Part shown: in pieces, positions 1 through 5,693 of the stretch
Layout of the letters: each line of letters opens with the position of its first letter
How positions within the stretch are numbered: the stretch's first letter is position 1
Assembly: GCA_015655035.1 (NCBI GenBank)
Contig: JAATFS010000463.1
Span: 1 to 5,876 of the forward strand
DNA: 5,876 bases
DNA from: Lysobacterales bacterium
GTDB lineage: Bacteria > Pseudomonadota > Gammaproteobacteria > Xanthomonadales > Xanthomonadaceae
Direction: 5' to 3'
Position numbers and translations under genes: made by a program
Notes under the pieces: model-generated
Seen by the model: the letters and a program-made list of their open reading frames with translations, nothing else
What the model was told of the DNA's origin: nothing
Database searches by the model: none

Positions 1-11
1 GAGCGGCGGAA

Positions 12-1901
12 TCAGGCGTTGTCGCCGCGCAGCGCGCGTACCTGGGTTTCCAGTGCGGCGGCGGTGGTTTCGCCCAACGGTTGCGCGGCAGTGGCGGCTA
101 CCTCGGCGTGGGCGCGGAAGCGGCGCGGTACGCGCATGCGGCCCAGGCGCGAGTCTCGGCGGCTCCACATGCTGCTCCACATGCCACGCAGTGCCATTGG
201 CACGACCGGTACCTGTCGCCGTGCCAGGATCTTTTCCACTCCCGACTTGAACGGCGCGATCGTGCCATCGCGGGTGAGTGTGCCCTCGGGGAAGATGCAC
301 ACCAGTTCGCCGTCGGCCAGCGCGGCGTCGATGTCGTCGAATGCGCGCTGCATCAGCGTCGGGTCCTCGCGCGCGCCGGCGATCGGGATGGCCTTGGCGG
401 TGCGGAAGATCCAGCTCATCACCGGGATCTGGAAGATCTTGTAGTACATGACGAAGCGGACCGGGCGCGGAATCGCCGCCGACAGGATCAATGCGTCCAT
501 GTAGCTGACGTGGTTGCAGACGATCAGTGCGGCGCCTTGGTCGGGTACATGCTGTTCGATGCCATGCAGGCGCAGCCGGTAGAGCACGCGCACCAGCAGC
601 CAGCTGAGGAAGCGCATCAGGAACTCGGGCACGATGCTGAAGATCCAGATCGCCACCGCCGCATTGGCGATGGCCAGTGCCAGGAACACCTGCGGGATGC
701 TCCAGCCCAGGAAACGCTGCACCACGATGCCGATCACGGCGGCGCTGACGATGAACAGCGAGTTCTGGATGTTCAGCCCGGCGATGACGCGCGAAAGTTC
801 GGCGCGGGGGGTGCGGCTCTGGATCAGCGCGAATAGCGGCACCACGAAGAAACCGGTGAACACGCCGATGCCGACCAGGTCGAGCACGATCCGCCAACTG
901 CCGGGCTGCGACAGGAACTGGCCGATGTCCAGGCCCGCAAGCAGCGCTTGGCCTGGACGGGCGAAGTACAGGTCGAGCATGAAGGCGCTGACGCCGAAGG
1001 CGCCCAGCGGTACCAGGCCGATTTCCACGGTGCGCCCTGACAGTTTCTCGCACAGCAGTGAGCCGGTGCCGGTGCCGATCGAGAACAGCGCCAGGGCGAA
1101 CACGTACAACTCCTGGCGGCCACCCAGGTTGACCTCGGCGTAGGTCGGCAGCTGTGCGGTCAGCACGGTGCCGATGAACCAGAACCACGAAACCCCGAGG
1201 ATGGCGTTGCGCACCGCCGGCGTGCGCCGGGTGAGTTGCATGATCGCGCGCGATTCCGGGATCGGGTTCCAGTTGATCTTCAGTTCCGGTGCGCCGGCAT
1301 CGACCCTGGGCACCTGCCGCGCCACGAGGTTGCCGGCCACGGCGATGACGATCACGGCGGTGGCGGCGGCGATCGGGCCATGGCTGCCGGCAAGCTGGAA
1401 GATCAGTCCGCCGAAGATCATGCCGAACAGGATCGAGATCGAGGTGCCCATCTCGACCAGGCCGTTGCCGCCGGTGAGTTCCTCGGGCTTGAGCACCGAA
1501 GGCAGGATCGAATACTTCACCGGGCCGAACAGCGTCGATTGCAGGCCGGTGCAGAACAGCGCCACCAGCAGCACGGCCATGTTCTCGGTCAGGAAGCCCA
1601 CCGCCGCCAGCGACATGATCGCGATCTCCATGGTGGTGGTGATCACGATCAGCTTCTGCTTTTCCAGCTTCTCGGCGATCTGGCCGGCGATGGCGGAAAA
1701 CAGGAAGTACGGCAGGATGAACAGCGCTGGCGCCAGGTTGGTGTAGAGCGTGCGCTGGGCGTCGTCGATACCCAGGTAGAACAGCAGGCCGATGATGGCC
1801 TGGCGGTAGACGTTGTCGTTGAAGGCGCCCAGCGCCTGGACCGTGAAGAACGGCAGGAAGCGGCGTTGTTTCAGCAGGGCGAATTGACTGTGGCCGGACA
1901 T
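12..1901 (-). CDS. LplT-like MFS transporter fused to a PlsC 1-acyl-glycerophosphate acyltransferase
   Basis: The 629-aa protein has two halves. Residues about 15-430 form a 12-helix MFS domain of the lysophospholipid transporter (LplT) type; AFNDN at 26-30 and FGPVKYSILP at 125-134 are the family-like signatures I recognise. Residues about 445-610 form a PlsC/LPLAT acyltransferase with the catalytic HX4D motif (H464, D469, in NHVSYMD), the acyl-acceptor motif FPEGT (537-541) and a VPVVPMALRG block (564-573). In known relatives the MFS part flips lysophospholipid inward across the inner membrane and the acyltransferase re-acylates it. The pairing suggests phospholipid repair or phosphatidic acid synthesis at the cytoplasmic face; this is inferred. 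The related three-domain proteins continue with an acyl-ACP synthetase (AMP-ligase) domain, which is absent here: the protein stops at TGA soon after PlsC. The ATG start is supported by AAAGGAG five bases upstream. The gene is divergent from the MFS gene at 2159. Family assignment is firm; substrate is not. Confidence 0.93.
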   Translation of the reverse strand: MSGHSQFALLKQRRFLPFFTVQALGAFNDNVYRQAIIGLLFYLGIDDAQRTLYTNLAPALFILPYFLFSAIAGQIAEKLEKQKLIVITTTMEIAIMSLAAVGFLTENMAVLLVALFCTGLQSTLFGPVKYSILPSVLKPEELTGGNGLVEMGTSISILFGMIFGGLIFQLAGSHGPIAAATAVIVIAVAGNLVARQVPRVDAGAPELKINWNPIPESRAIMQLTRRTPAVRNAILGVSWFWFIGTVLTAQLPTYAEVNLGGRQELYVFALALFSIGTGTGSLLCEKLSGRTVEIGLVPLGAFGVSAFMLDLYFARPGQALLAGLDIGQFLSQPGSWRIVLDLVGIGVFTGFFVVPLFALIQSRTPRAELSRVIAGLNIQNSLFIVSAAVIGIVVQRFLGWSIPQVFLALAIANAAVAIWIFSIVPEFLMRFLSWLLVRVLYRLRLHGIEQHVPDQGAALIVCNHVSYMDALILSAAIPRPVRFVMYYKIFQIPVMSWIFRTAKAIPIAGAREDPTLMQRAFDDIDAALADGELVCIFPEGTLTRDGTIAPFKSGVEKILARRQVPVVPMALRGMWSSMWSRRDSRLGRMRVPRRFRAHAEVAATAAQPLGETTAAALETQVRALRGDNA

Positions 1902-1906
1902 GCAGG

Positions 1907-1913
1907 CTCCTTT
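1907..1913 (-). promoter_or_regulatory. Shine-Dalgarno site of the MFS-PlsC gene
   Basis: On the minus strand AAAGGAG lies five bases (CCTGC) before the ATG at 1901. It is the only strong ribosome binding site in the window and fixes the start of the MFS-PlsC gene. No sigma-70 promoter upstream of it is convincing; TAGGCT on the minus strand near 1925-1930 could be a -10 but has no good -35 partner. Confidence 0.8.
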
Positions 1914-1946
1914 GCGAACGCGCGCAGCCTAGCAGGTTCCTCGCTG

Positions 1947-1996
1947 GCATTCGGTAGAGCGTGTGTGCTGCGCGAAGGGCTGCACTACCGGCATGC
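1947..1996. repeat. Imperfect inverted repeat with GTAG heads, REP-like
   Basis: Outer arms are GCAT (1947-1950) plus CGGTAG (1952-1957) on the left and CTACCG (1985-1990) plus ATGC (1993-1996) on the right. An inner stem can form between GTGC (1965-1968) and GCAC (1982-1985), extended by GC/GC across a T-T mismatch. The left side reads GGTAGAGC on the plus strand and the right side reads GGTAGTGC on the minus strand. From memory, GTAGAGC and GTAGTGC resemble the heads of GTAG-type REP elements in Stenotrophomonas and related genomes. The stems are imperfect, so this may be a decayed REP, an operator, or chance. Confidence 0.35.
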
Positions 1997-2158
1997 GGCA
2001 GGGCGATGAAGGCGTGGATTGCCGCTCATCGCGACGCTGAACGGACGCGGGCCATCGCAGTATCCGCCGCTGGAGGGGCATCGGTAGGCACGATGCATTG
2101 GAATGATTGTGGAGAAAGGCCCAGACTTGCCGGCCTTCTTCCTGGTCTCCTTCACTCC

Positions 2159-3364
2159 ATGTCTTCGCATCCTCCTCTTCGTCGCGGGCTGGTGCTGCTG
2201 ATGGCGCTGGCCACGGGCCTGGCGGTGGCCAGCAACTACTACGCGCAGCCGCTGTTGCAGACCCTGGCACAGGCGTTCGCGATCGACGTGCGCAGTGCCG
2301 GTGCGGTGGTCACCGTGGCGCAGTTGGCATATGCGGCCGGGTTGCTGTTGCTGGTGCCGCTGGGTGACCGTCTGGAGCGGCGGGGGCTGATCGTGGGCCT
2401 GTATTCGCTCAGTGCGGTGGGATTGCTGGTCAGTGCGATGTCGGGCAGCTTCACATGGTTGCTGCTGGGCACCTTGATCACCGGCCTGAGTTCGGTGGCT
2501 GCGCAGATCCTGGTGCCGTTCGCGGCGACGCTGGCCGCGCCGCAAGAGCGCGGACGGGTGATCGGCACGGTGATGAGCGGCCTGCTGCTGGGCATATTGC
2601 TGGCGCGCACCTTGTCCGGCCTGCTCGCCAGCGTGGGCGGTTGGCATACGGTGTACTGGGTGGCCGCCGGGCTGATCCTGCTGGTGTCAGCGTTGCTGTG
2701 GCGCGGGTTGCCACGCCATCCGGGCAACCCGCAATTGTCCTATCCGCACCTGATCGGCTCGGTACTGGCGCTGCTGCGCGACAACCCGGTGTTGCGCGCG
2801 CGTTCGGTGCTGGGGGGATTGATCTTTGCCTGTTTCAGCCTGTTCTGGACCACGCTGGCGTTCCTGCTGTCCGGTCCGCATTACGGTTACGGCACGGCGG
2901 TGATCGGCTTGTTCGGCCTGATCGGCGCGGCCGGTGCGCTGGCGGCGAACCTGTCGGGCAAGTTGTCCGATCGTGGCAACGGGCACTGGGTCACCTGGGG
3001 CGGACTGGTGATGCTGTTGCTGTCGTGGGGCCTGCTGGCGGCGGCGCCGTATTCGCTGTGGCTGCTGATCGCCGGGGTGTTGTTGCTGGATGTTGCGGTG
3101 CAGGGCGTGCACATCGGCAACCAGAGCGTGATCTATCAATTGGACCCGAAGGCGCGCAATCGCATCACCTCGGCCTACATCACCTGCTATTTCATCGGTG
3201 GCGCGATCGGTTCCAGCCTGGGCGCGGCGGCGTATGCGAAGGCTGGCTGGAATGGCGTGGTGGTGAGCGGTGCGGTGTTGGCGGTGGCGGCGCTGGTATG
3301 GGTGGCGATCAGCGTAAGGCCGGCGCGGCAGCCGGTGCCGCCGGCTTCGACGCAGGGGCGATGA
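2159..3364 (+). CDS. MFS transporter, AraJ/YgaY-like (drug or sugar efflux type)
   Basis: The 401-aa reading from the ATG at 2159 is a full-length 12-helix major facilitator. NYYAQPLL (26-33) in helix 1 is typical of the AraJ/YgaY-like exporter group. GDRLERR (69-75) in the loop after helix 2 is the conserved MFS motif A, and the glycine-rich stretch from about 136 to 160 in helix 5 fits the antiporter motif C region. Known relatives export sugars, arabinose-like compounds or drugs by proton antiport; the substrate here cannot be read from sequence. The start is chosen because MSSHPPLRRG leads directly into helix 1, as in relatives, but no Shine-Dalgarno precedes it. An in-frame ATG at 2093, preceded by a weak GGTAGG, and a GTG at 1961 are alternatives. 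The C-terminus is a Pro/Ala tail encoded within the 56-bp overlap with the convergent FUSC gene. Confidence 0.88.
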   Translation: MSSHPPLRRGLVLLMALATGLAVASNYYAQPLLQTLAQAFAIDVRSAGAVVTVAQLAYAAGLLLLVPLGDRLERRGLIVGLYSLSAVGLLVSAMSGSFTWLLLGTLITGLSSVAAQILVPFAATLAAPQERGRVIGTVMSGLLLGILLARTLSGLLASVGGWHTVYWVAAGLILLVSALLWRGLPRHPGNPQLSYPHLIGSVLALLRDNPVLRARSVLGGLIFACFSLFWTTLAFLLSGPHYGYGTAVIGLFGLIGAAGALAANLSGKLSDRGNGHWVTWGGLVMLLLSWGLLAAAPYSLWLLIAGVLLLDVAVQGVHIGNQSVIYQLDPKARNRITSAYITCYFIGGAIGSSLGAAAYAKAGWNGVVVSGAVLAVAALVWVAISVRPARQPVPPASTQGR

Positions 3365-5534
3365 CCGCAGCGGCGGCGGCGCGCAGCTTGGGTAGCAGCC
3401 GCAGCATCAGCGCCAACTGGTTGTGCACCAGTTGGCGCTTGGGATCCTCCAGGCCTTCCTCGTTCTCCAGCGTGTCGGCCATGGTCTGTTCGGCGGCTTC
3501 GTCGGCGGGCGGCAGCGCTTGCCGGCGCGAAAGCGCATCGGCGATCGCGCTCAGTGCCGATTGCAGGTAGCCACCGGCCTGGGTGATGGCAGGGTCGGTC
3601 TGGTTGGCCAGTGCGCCACGGTGGGCGCCCAGCGCGGACAGATAGCCGAGCAGGGTGCTGGACAGCGCCAGGAAGCGGAAGCCGGCATCCAGGTTGCGCC
3701 GGTAGCGTCCGGGTTCGCGCAGCATGTTGGACAACGCCACCGAGAGCGCGGCGTCGGCGTTGTGCATGTCGCGACGGGCGATCCGGTACGGCAGGTCGTC
3801 GCGCATGCCGCTGCGGTATTGCTCCAGCACCTGGGTCAGGTAGCGCGCGCAGCTGGCGAGCACGGTGGACATCACCAGGTACAGGCGCCGGCCTTGCCAG
3901 TCGGGCAGGATCAGGAACGAGGCGGCCACGGCGAGGGCGCAACCGATCAAGGTATCGATCAGGCGCGGCCAGATCAGCACGAAGCCGTCGCCGAGCAGGT
4001 TGAAGCAGAACAGCGCCATCACCGTGATCGCGGCGGTGGCGAGCATGTAGCGGTCGGTGCGGGTGATGAAGAACACCAGCGCGCTGATCAGTGCCAGCAA
4101 CAGTTGCAGTTCGGTGCCCGGGAACAGCTGCATCAGCGCCCAGGTGGCGATCAGGCCGAGCAGGGTGCCGGCGATGCGCTGCACCAGGCGCAGGCGGGTG
4201 GCGCCGAAATTGGGCCGGCAGACGAAGGCGGTGGTCAGCAGGATCCAGTAGCCGTTGTTGGCGTGGACCAGGTGCATCACGGCGTAGCCGAGCGATAGCG
4301 CCAGGGCCATGCGCAGGCCATGCCGGAACAGCAGTGAGGTCGGCGTGAGTTGTTGGCCGATGCGGGTGAGCATTTCGCGCAGGGTATGCGGCGAGGAATC
4401 GCGCAGGCGGGTGTCCAGGGTGTCGGTGACGGTTTCCGATCGGGCGGCTTCGGACAACCGGCGTTCGATCGCCTGCAGGTTGGTGGACAGCAGTTCCAGC
4501 GAGCCGAGCAGGCGCGTCAGCCTGGGGTCGTTGCGTTGGTGCAGGAACGCCAGCGAGGCGCGCAGGTCGTCGGTGCCCTGGTGGGTGAGCTCGCCGTACT
4601 GGAAGGGCTGGCGCAGCCGGATCGCTTCGCCGAGCGTGGCGCAGGCCTTGCCCTGCAAGGCCAGCAGGCGCTTGCAGCGATACAGCACGTCGCTGTGGAA
4701 GAACGCCTCGGTCAGGGCTTCGTAGGGATAGTGCGACGAGCTGGCGCGCTCGTGGAATTCCTGGGCCATGTAGTACAGCCGGAAATACACGCCAGATTGC
4801 ACGCCCGGCCGGCCGGAGCGGCCGAAGCGGCTCATGATCGCGGTCTTGGCCGCGTTCAATGCGGCCACCACGCGGGCGTTCTGCTCGGCCAGCGCGACCC
4901 GGCGCGCTTGCAGGTCGCTCTGGCGCACCGGCTCGAACAGGTCGGCCTTGAGCTTGAGGTAGCGCCCGAGTTCCAGGAACAGCCGCGCCAGGCGTTCGCG
5001 CACCGGGCGGTTGGCGAACAGGACCGTCCACAGGATCGACAGCAGGCCGTACCAGGTGGCGCCGACCATCAGCAGCCCGGCGCCGTACCAGGCGCTGGCG
5101 GGGTCGTGGCTGCCGTGCTGGTCCATGCCGATCATGGTGTAGATGGCCAGGGCCACGGTGGCCTGGGCGATGGAGGCGTAGCGTTCGCCCAGGGCGCCGA
5201 GCAGGGTCAGGGCGAAGGTGGACAGCGCCAGGCCGGCGACGAACGGCAGGGGATAGGGGAACAGCAGTACGACGGCGGCGGCGGCGGCGGCGAAGCACAG
5301 CAGCGACAGGAGGACGGATTTGATGCGGCCGAGCCAGTTGTCGTCGGTCTCGGCGATGGCGCTGGCGATGGTGCCGAGGAAGATGGCGGGGACTGCGGTC
5401 AGTTGTTGTTGGTGCCAGCACACGCCCATGGCGACGGCGAGTGCGATGAAGACTCGCAGGCCGTAGCTGGCTTTTTCATGGGCCCAGAGGCGGCTCAGGC
5501 GCGTTTCGATGGTGTGTTTTGGCACGGGTGACAC
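3309..5534 (-). CDS. yccS: FUSC/YccS-family inner-membrane protein
   Basis: The 741-aa protein has the FUSC architecture: an N-terminal bundle of about six helices (roughly 26-173), a soluble helical region (about 175-400), a second bundle (about 404-543), and a cytoplasmic C-terminal part ending in an Ala/Pro tail. The segment GERYASIAQATVALAIYTMIG (116-136) closely resembles the same part of E. coli YccS as I remember it. NNGYWILLTTAFVCRPNFGAT (426-446) followed by RLRLVQRIAGTLLG is the hallmark of the second FUSC bundle. The length is near that of YccS (about 720 aa). The family includes the aromatic-acid efflux protein AaeB; the YccS role is unknown, so the symbol is by homology only. The start is GTG (5532-5534): an in-frame TGA at 5553-5555 rules out any canonical start further upstream, and no Shine-Dalgarno is visible. 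It lies downstream of a histidine kinase gene and overlaps the convergent MFS gene by 56 bp. Confidence 0.93.
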   Translation of the reverse strand: MSPVPKHTIETRLSRLWAHEKASYGLRVFIALAVAMGVCWHQQQLTAVPAIFLGTIASAIAETDDNWLGRIKSVLLSLLCFAAAAAAVVLLFPYPLPFVAGLALSTFALTLLGALGERYASIAQATVALAIYTMIGMDQHGSHDPASAWYGAGLLMVGATWYGLLSILWTVLFANRPVRERLARLFLELGRYLKLKADLFEPVRQSDLQARRVALAEQNARVVAALNAAKTAIMSRFGRSGRPGVQSGVYFRLYYMAQEFHERASSSHYPYEALTEAFFHSDVLYRCKRLLALQGKACATLGEAIRLRQPFQYGELTHQGTDDLRASLAFLHQRNDPRLTRLLGSLELLSTNLQAIERRLSEAARSETVTDTLDTRLRDSSPHTLREMLTRIGQQLTPTSLLFRHGLRMALALSLGYAVMHLVHANNGYWILLTTAFVCRPNFGATRLRLVQRIAGTLLGLIATWALMQLFPGTELQLLLALISALVFFITRTDRYMLATAAITVMALFCFNLLGDGFVLIWPRLIDTLIGCALAVAASFLILPDWQGRRLYLVMSTVLASCARYLTQVLEQYRSGMRDDLPYRIARRDMHNADAALSVALSNMLREPGRYRRNLDAGFRFLALSSTLLGYLSALGAHRGALANQTDPAITQAGGYLQSALSAIADALSRRQALPPADEAAEQTMADTLENEEGLEDPKRQLVHNQLALMLRLLPKLRAAAAAVIAPASKPAAPAAAPALR
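3316..3347. other. GC-rich imperfect hairpin inside the convergent gene overlap
   Basis: AAG plus CCGGC on the left (3316-3324, one bulged G) can pair with GCCGG plus CTT on the right (3340-3347), and GGC (3327-3329) can pair with GCC (3337-3339), leaving a small loop. It lies wholly inside the region coding for the C-terminal tails of both the MFS and FUSC proteins. Neither strand has a T-tract after it, so it is not a standard intrinsic terminator. It may slow polymerase or protect mRNA 3' ends, or only reflect Ala/Pro-rich coding. Confidence 0.3.
3409..3439. other. Perfect 13-bp stem-loop just past the MFS stop codon
   Basis: AGCGCCAACTGGT (3409-3421) is followed by a five-base loop (TGTGC) and its exact reverse complement (3427-3439). 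It starts 45 bases after the MFS stop codon and would form in the MFS transcript's 3' untranslated end. It also lies within the FUSC coding sequence, where it encodes RQLVHNQLAL (about residues 700-709). Only two T residues follow the stem on the plus strand, so it is at best a weak intrinsic terminator; an mRNA 3'-end stabiliser for the MFS message is equally possible. Confidence 0.55.
5274..5291 (-). repeat. (GCC)6 trinucleotide run in the FUSC gene
   Basis: Six identical GCC codons in a row encode Ala82-Ala87, inside a transmembrane segment of the first FUSC bundle. Other alanine stretches in this gene mix codons. Gain or loss of one unit would keep the frame and change a helix by one residue. 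Confidence 0.8.
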
Positions 5535-5547
5535 GATGGGGGACGAA

Positions 5548-5620
5548 GGGGGTCATTATTGCTGCTGGGAGCGTCAGTTGGGCGTGGATGTCGGGGGTGT
5601 TGGTGGGTGGGGTTTTGTTT
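5548..5620 (-). promoter_or_regulatory. C-rich, G-poor leader, candidate Rho utilisation (rut) site
   Basis: By hand count the minus strand of this 73-base stretch has 36 C and 7 G, with runs such as CCCC and CCCCC separated by A-rich spacers. RNA that is high in C, low in G and little structured is what the Rho factor loads on. The stretch begins 67 bases after the kinase stop codon and ends 13 bases before the FUSC start, so it could end kinase transcripts or act conditionally in the FUSC leader. The function is inferred from composition only. Confidence 0.4.
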
Positions 5621-5631
5621 CAGCTGGAACC

Positions 5632-5673
5632 GCTATGGCTACGGCGATGGCTACAGCCACAGCGACGGCGACG
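5632..5673. repeat. Degenerate hexanucleotide tandem repeat, seven units
   Basis: Seven consecutive six-base units follow the plus-strand consensus GCBAYR; the last two units are identical (GCGACG) and the others differ at positions 3, 5 and 6. The tract is non-coding and lies between the kinase stop and the FUSC start. Such hexamer tracts can vary in copy number between strains. Confidence 0.65.
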
Positions 5674-5675
5674 GA

Positions 5676-5693
5676 GGGAGGGCGGGTTCAGGG
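5676..5693 (+). other. G-quadruplex motif across the kinase stop codon
   Basis: Four GGG runs (5676-5678, 5680-5682, 5684-5686, 5691-5693) are separated by loops of 1, 1 and 4 bases, which meets the usual G3+N1-7 rule. The G-strand is the template strand for both minus-strand genes, so it could fold in DNA but not in their mRNA. Further G-runs follow at 5703-5705, 5711-5715 and 5718-5721. Confidence 0.6.

Larger units (their letters stand above)
1902..2158. other. Divergent intergenic region between the MFS-PlsC and MFS genes
   Basis: These 257 bp separate two divergently transcribed genes, so both promoters should lie here. I could not identify a credible -35/-10 pair for either direction. 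The stretch contains the ribosome binding site of the minus-strand gene (1907-1913), an imperfect inverted repeat with GTAG-type heads (1947-1996), and a short 6-bp inverted repeat (AAGGCC at 2116-2121, GGCCTT at 2132-2137) just upstream of the preferred MFS start. The plus-strand frame of the MFS gene stays open upstream to 1961, but the extra 66 residues look like translated non-coding DNA (Ala/Arg-rich, no membrane segment). Confidence 0.7.
5535..5687. other. Intergenic gap between the histidine kinase and FUSC genes
   Basis: The 153-bp gap holds three kinds of low-complexity sequence: a degenerate hexamer repeat (5632-5673), a G-quadruplex motif starting at 5676, and a C-rich minus-strand leader (5548-5620). 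No clear sigma-70 promoter or intrinsic terminator is visible on the minus strand. The FUSC gene may therefore be read from the kinase promoter or from a promoter I cannot recognise. Confidence 0.6.

Noticed and set aside
81..836. A 251-codon plus-strand open frame antisense to the PlsC end of the fusion gene
   Set aside because: Asp/His/Ala/Arg-rich composition typical of antisense frames; the minus-strand frame carries intact catalytic motifs.
2038..2066. Possible sigma-70 promoter for the MFS gene (TATCCG at 2061-2066)
   Set aside because: The -10 match is poor and no -35 resembling TTGACA lies at the right spacing.
1961..2158. N-terminal extension of the MFS gene from a GTG at 1961
   Set aside because: The added 66 residues show no membrane segment or family similarity, and the ATG at 2159 leads directly into helix 1.
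2455..3570. A 371-codon plus-strand frame overlapping the MFS gene and the FUSC 3' end
   Set aside because: Gly/Arg/Ala-rich, crosses two real genes, and has no membrane segments or domain.
3187..5421. A 744-codon open frame on the minus strand, overlapping the FUSC gene in another frame
   Set aside because: Its product is Arg/Pro/Ala/His-rich low-complexity sequence without domains, as expected for an alternative frame of GC-rich DNA; the FUSC frame has clear family motifs.
4350..5531. A 393-codon plus-strand open frame antisense to the FUSC gene
   Set aside because: Gly/Gln/Ala-rich with no recognisable domain; an antisense shadow of the FUSC coding sequence.
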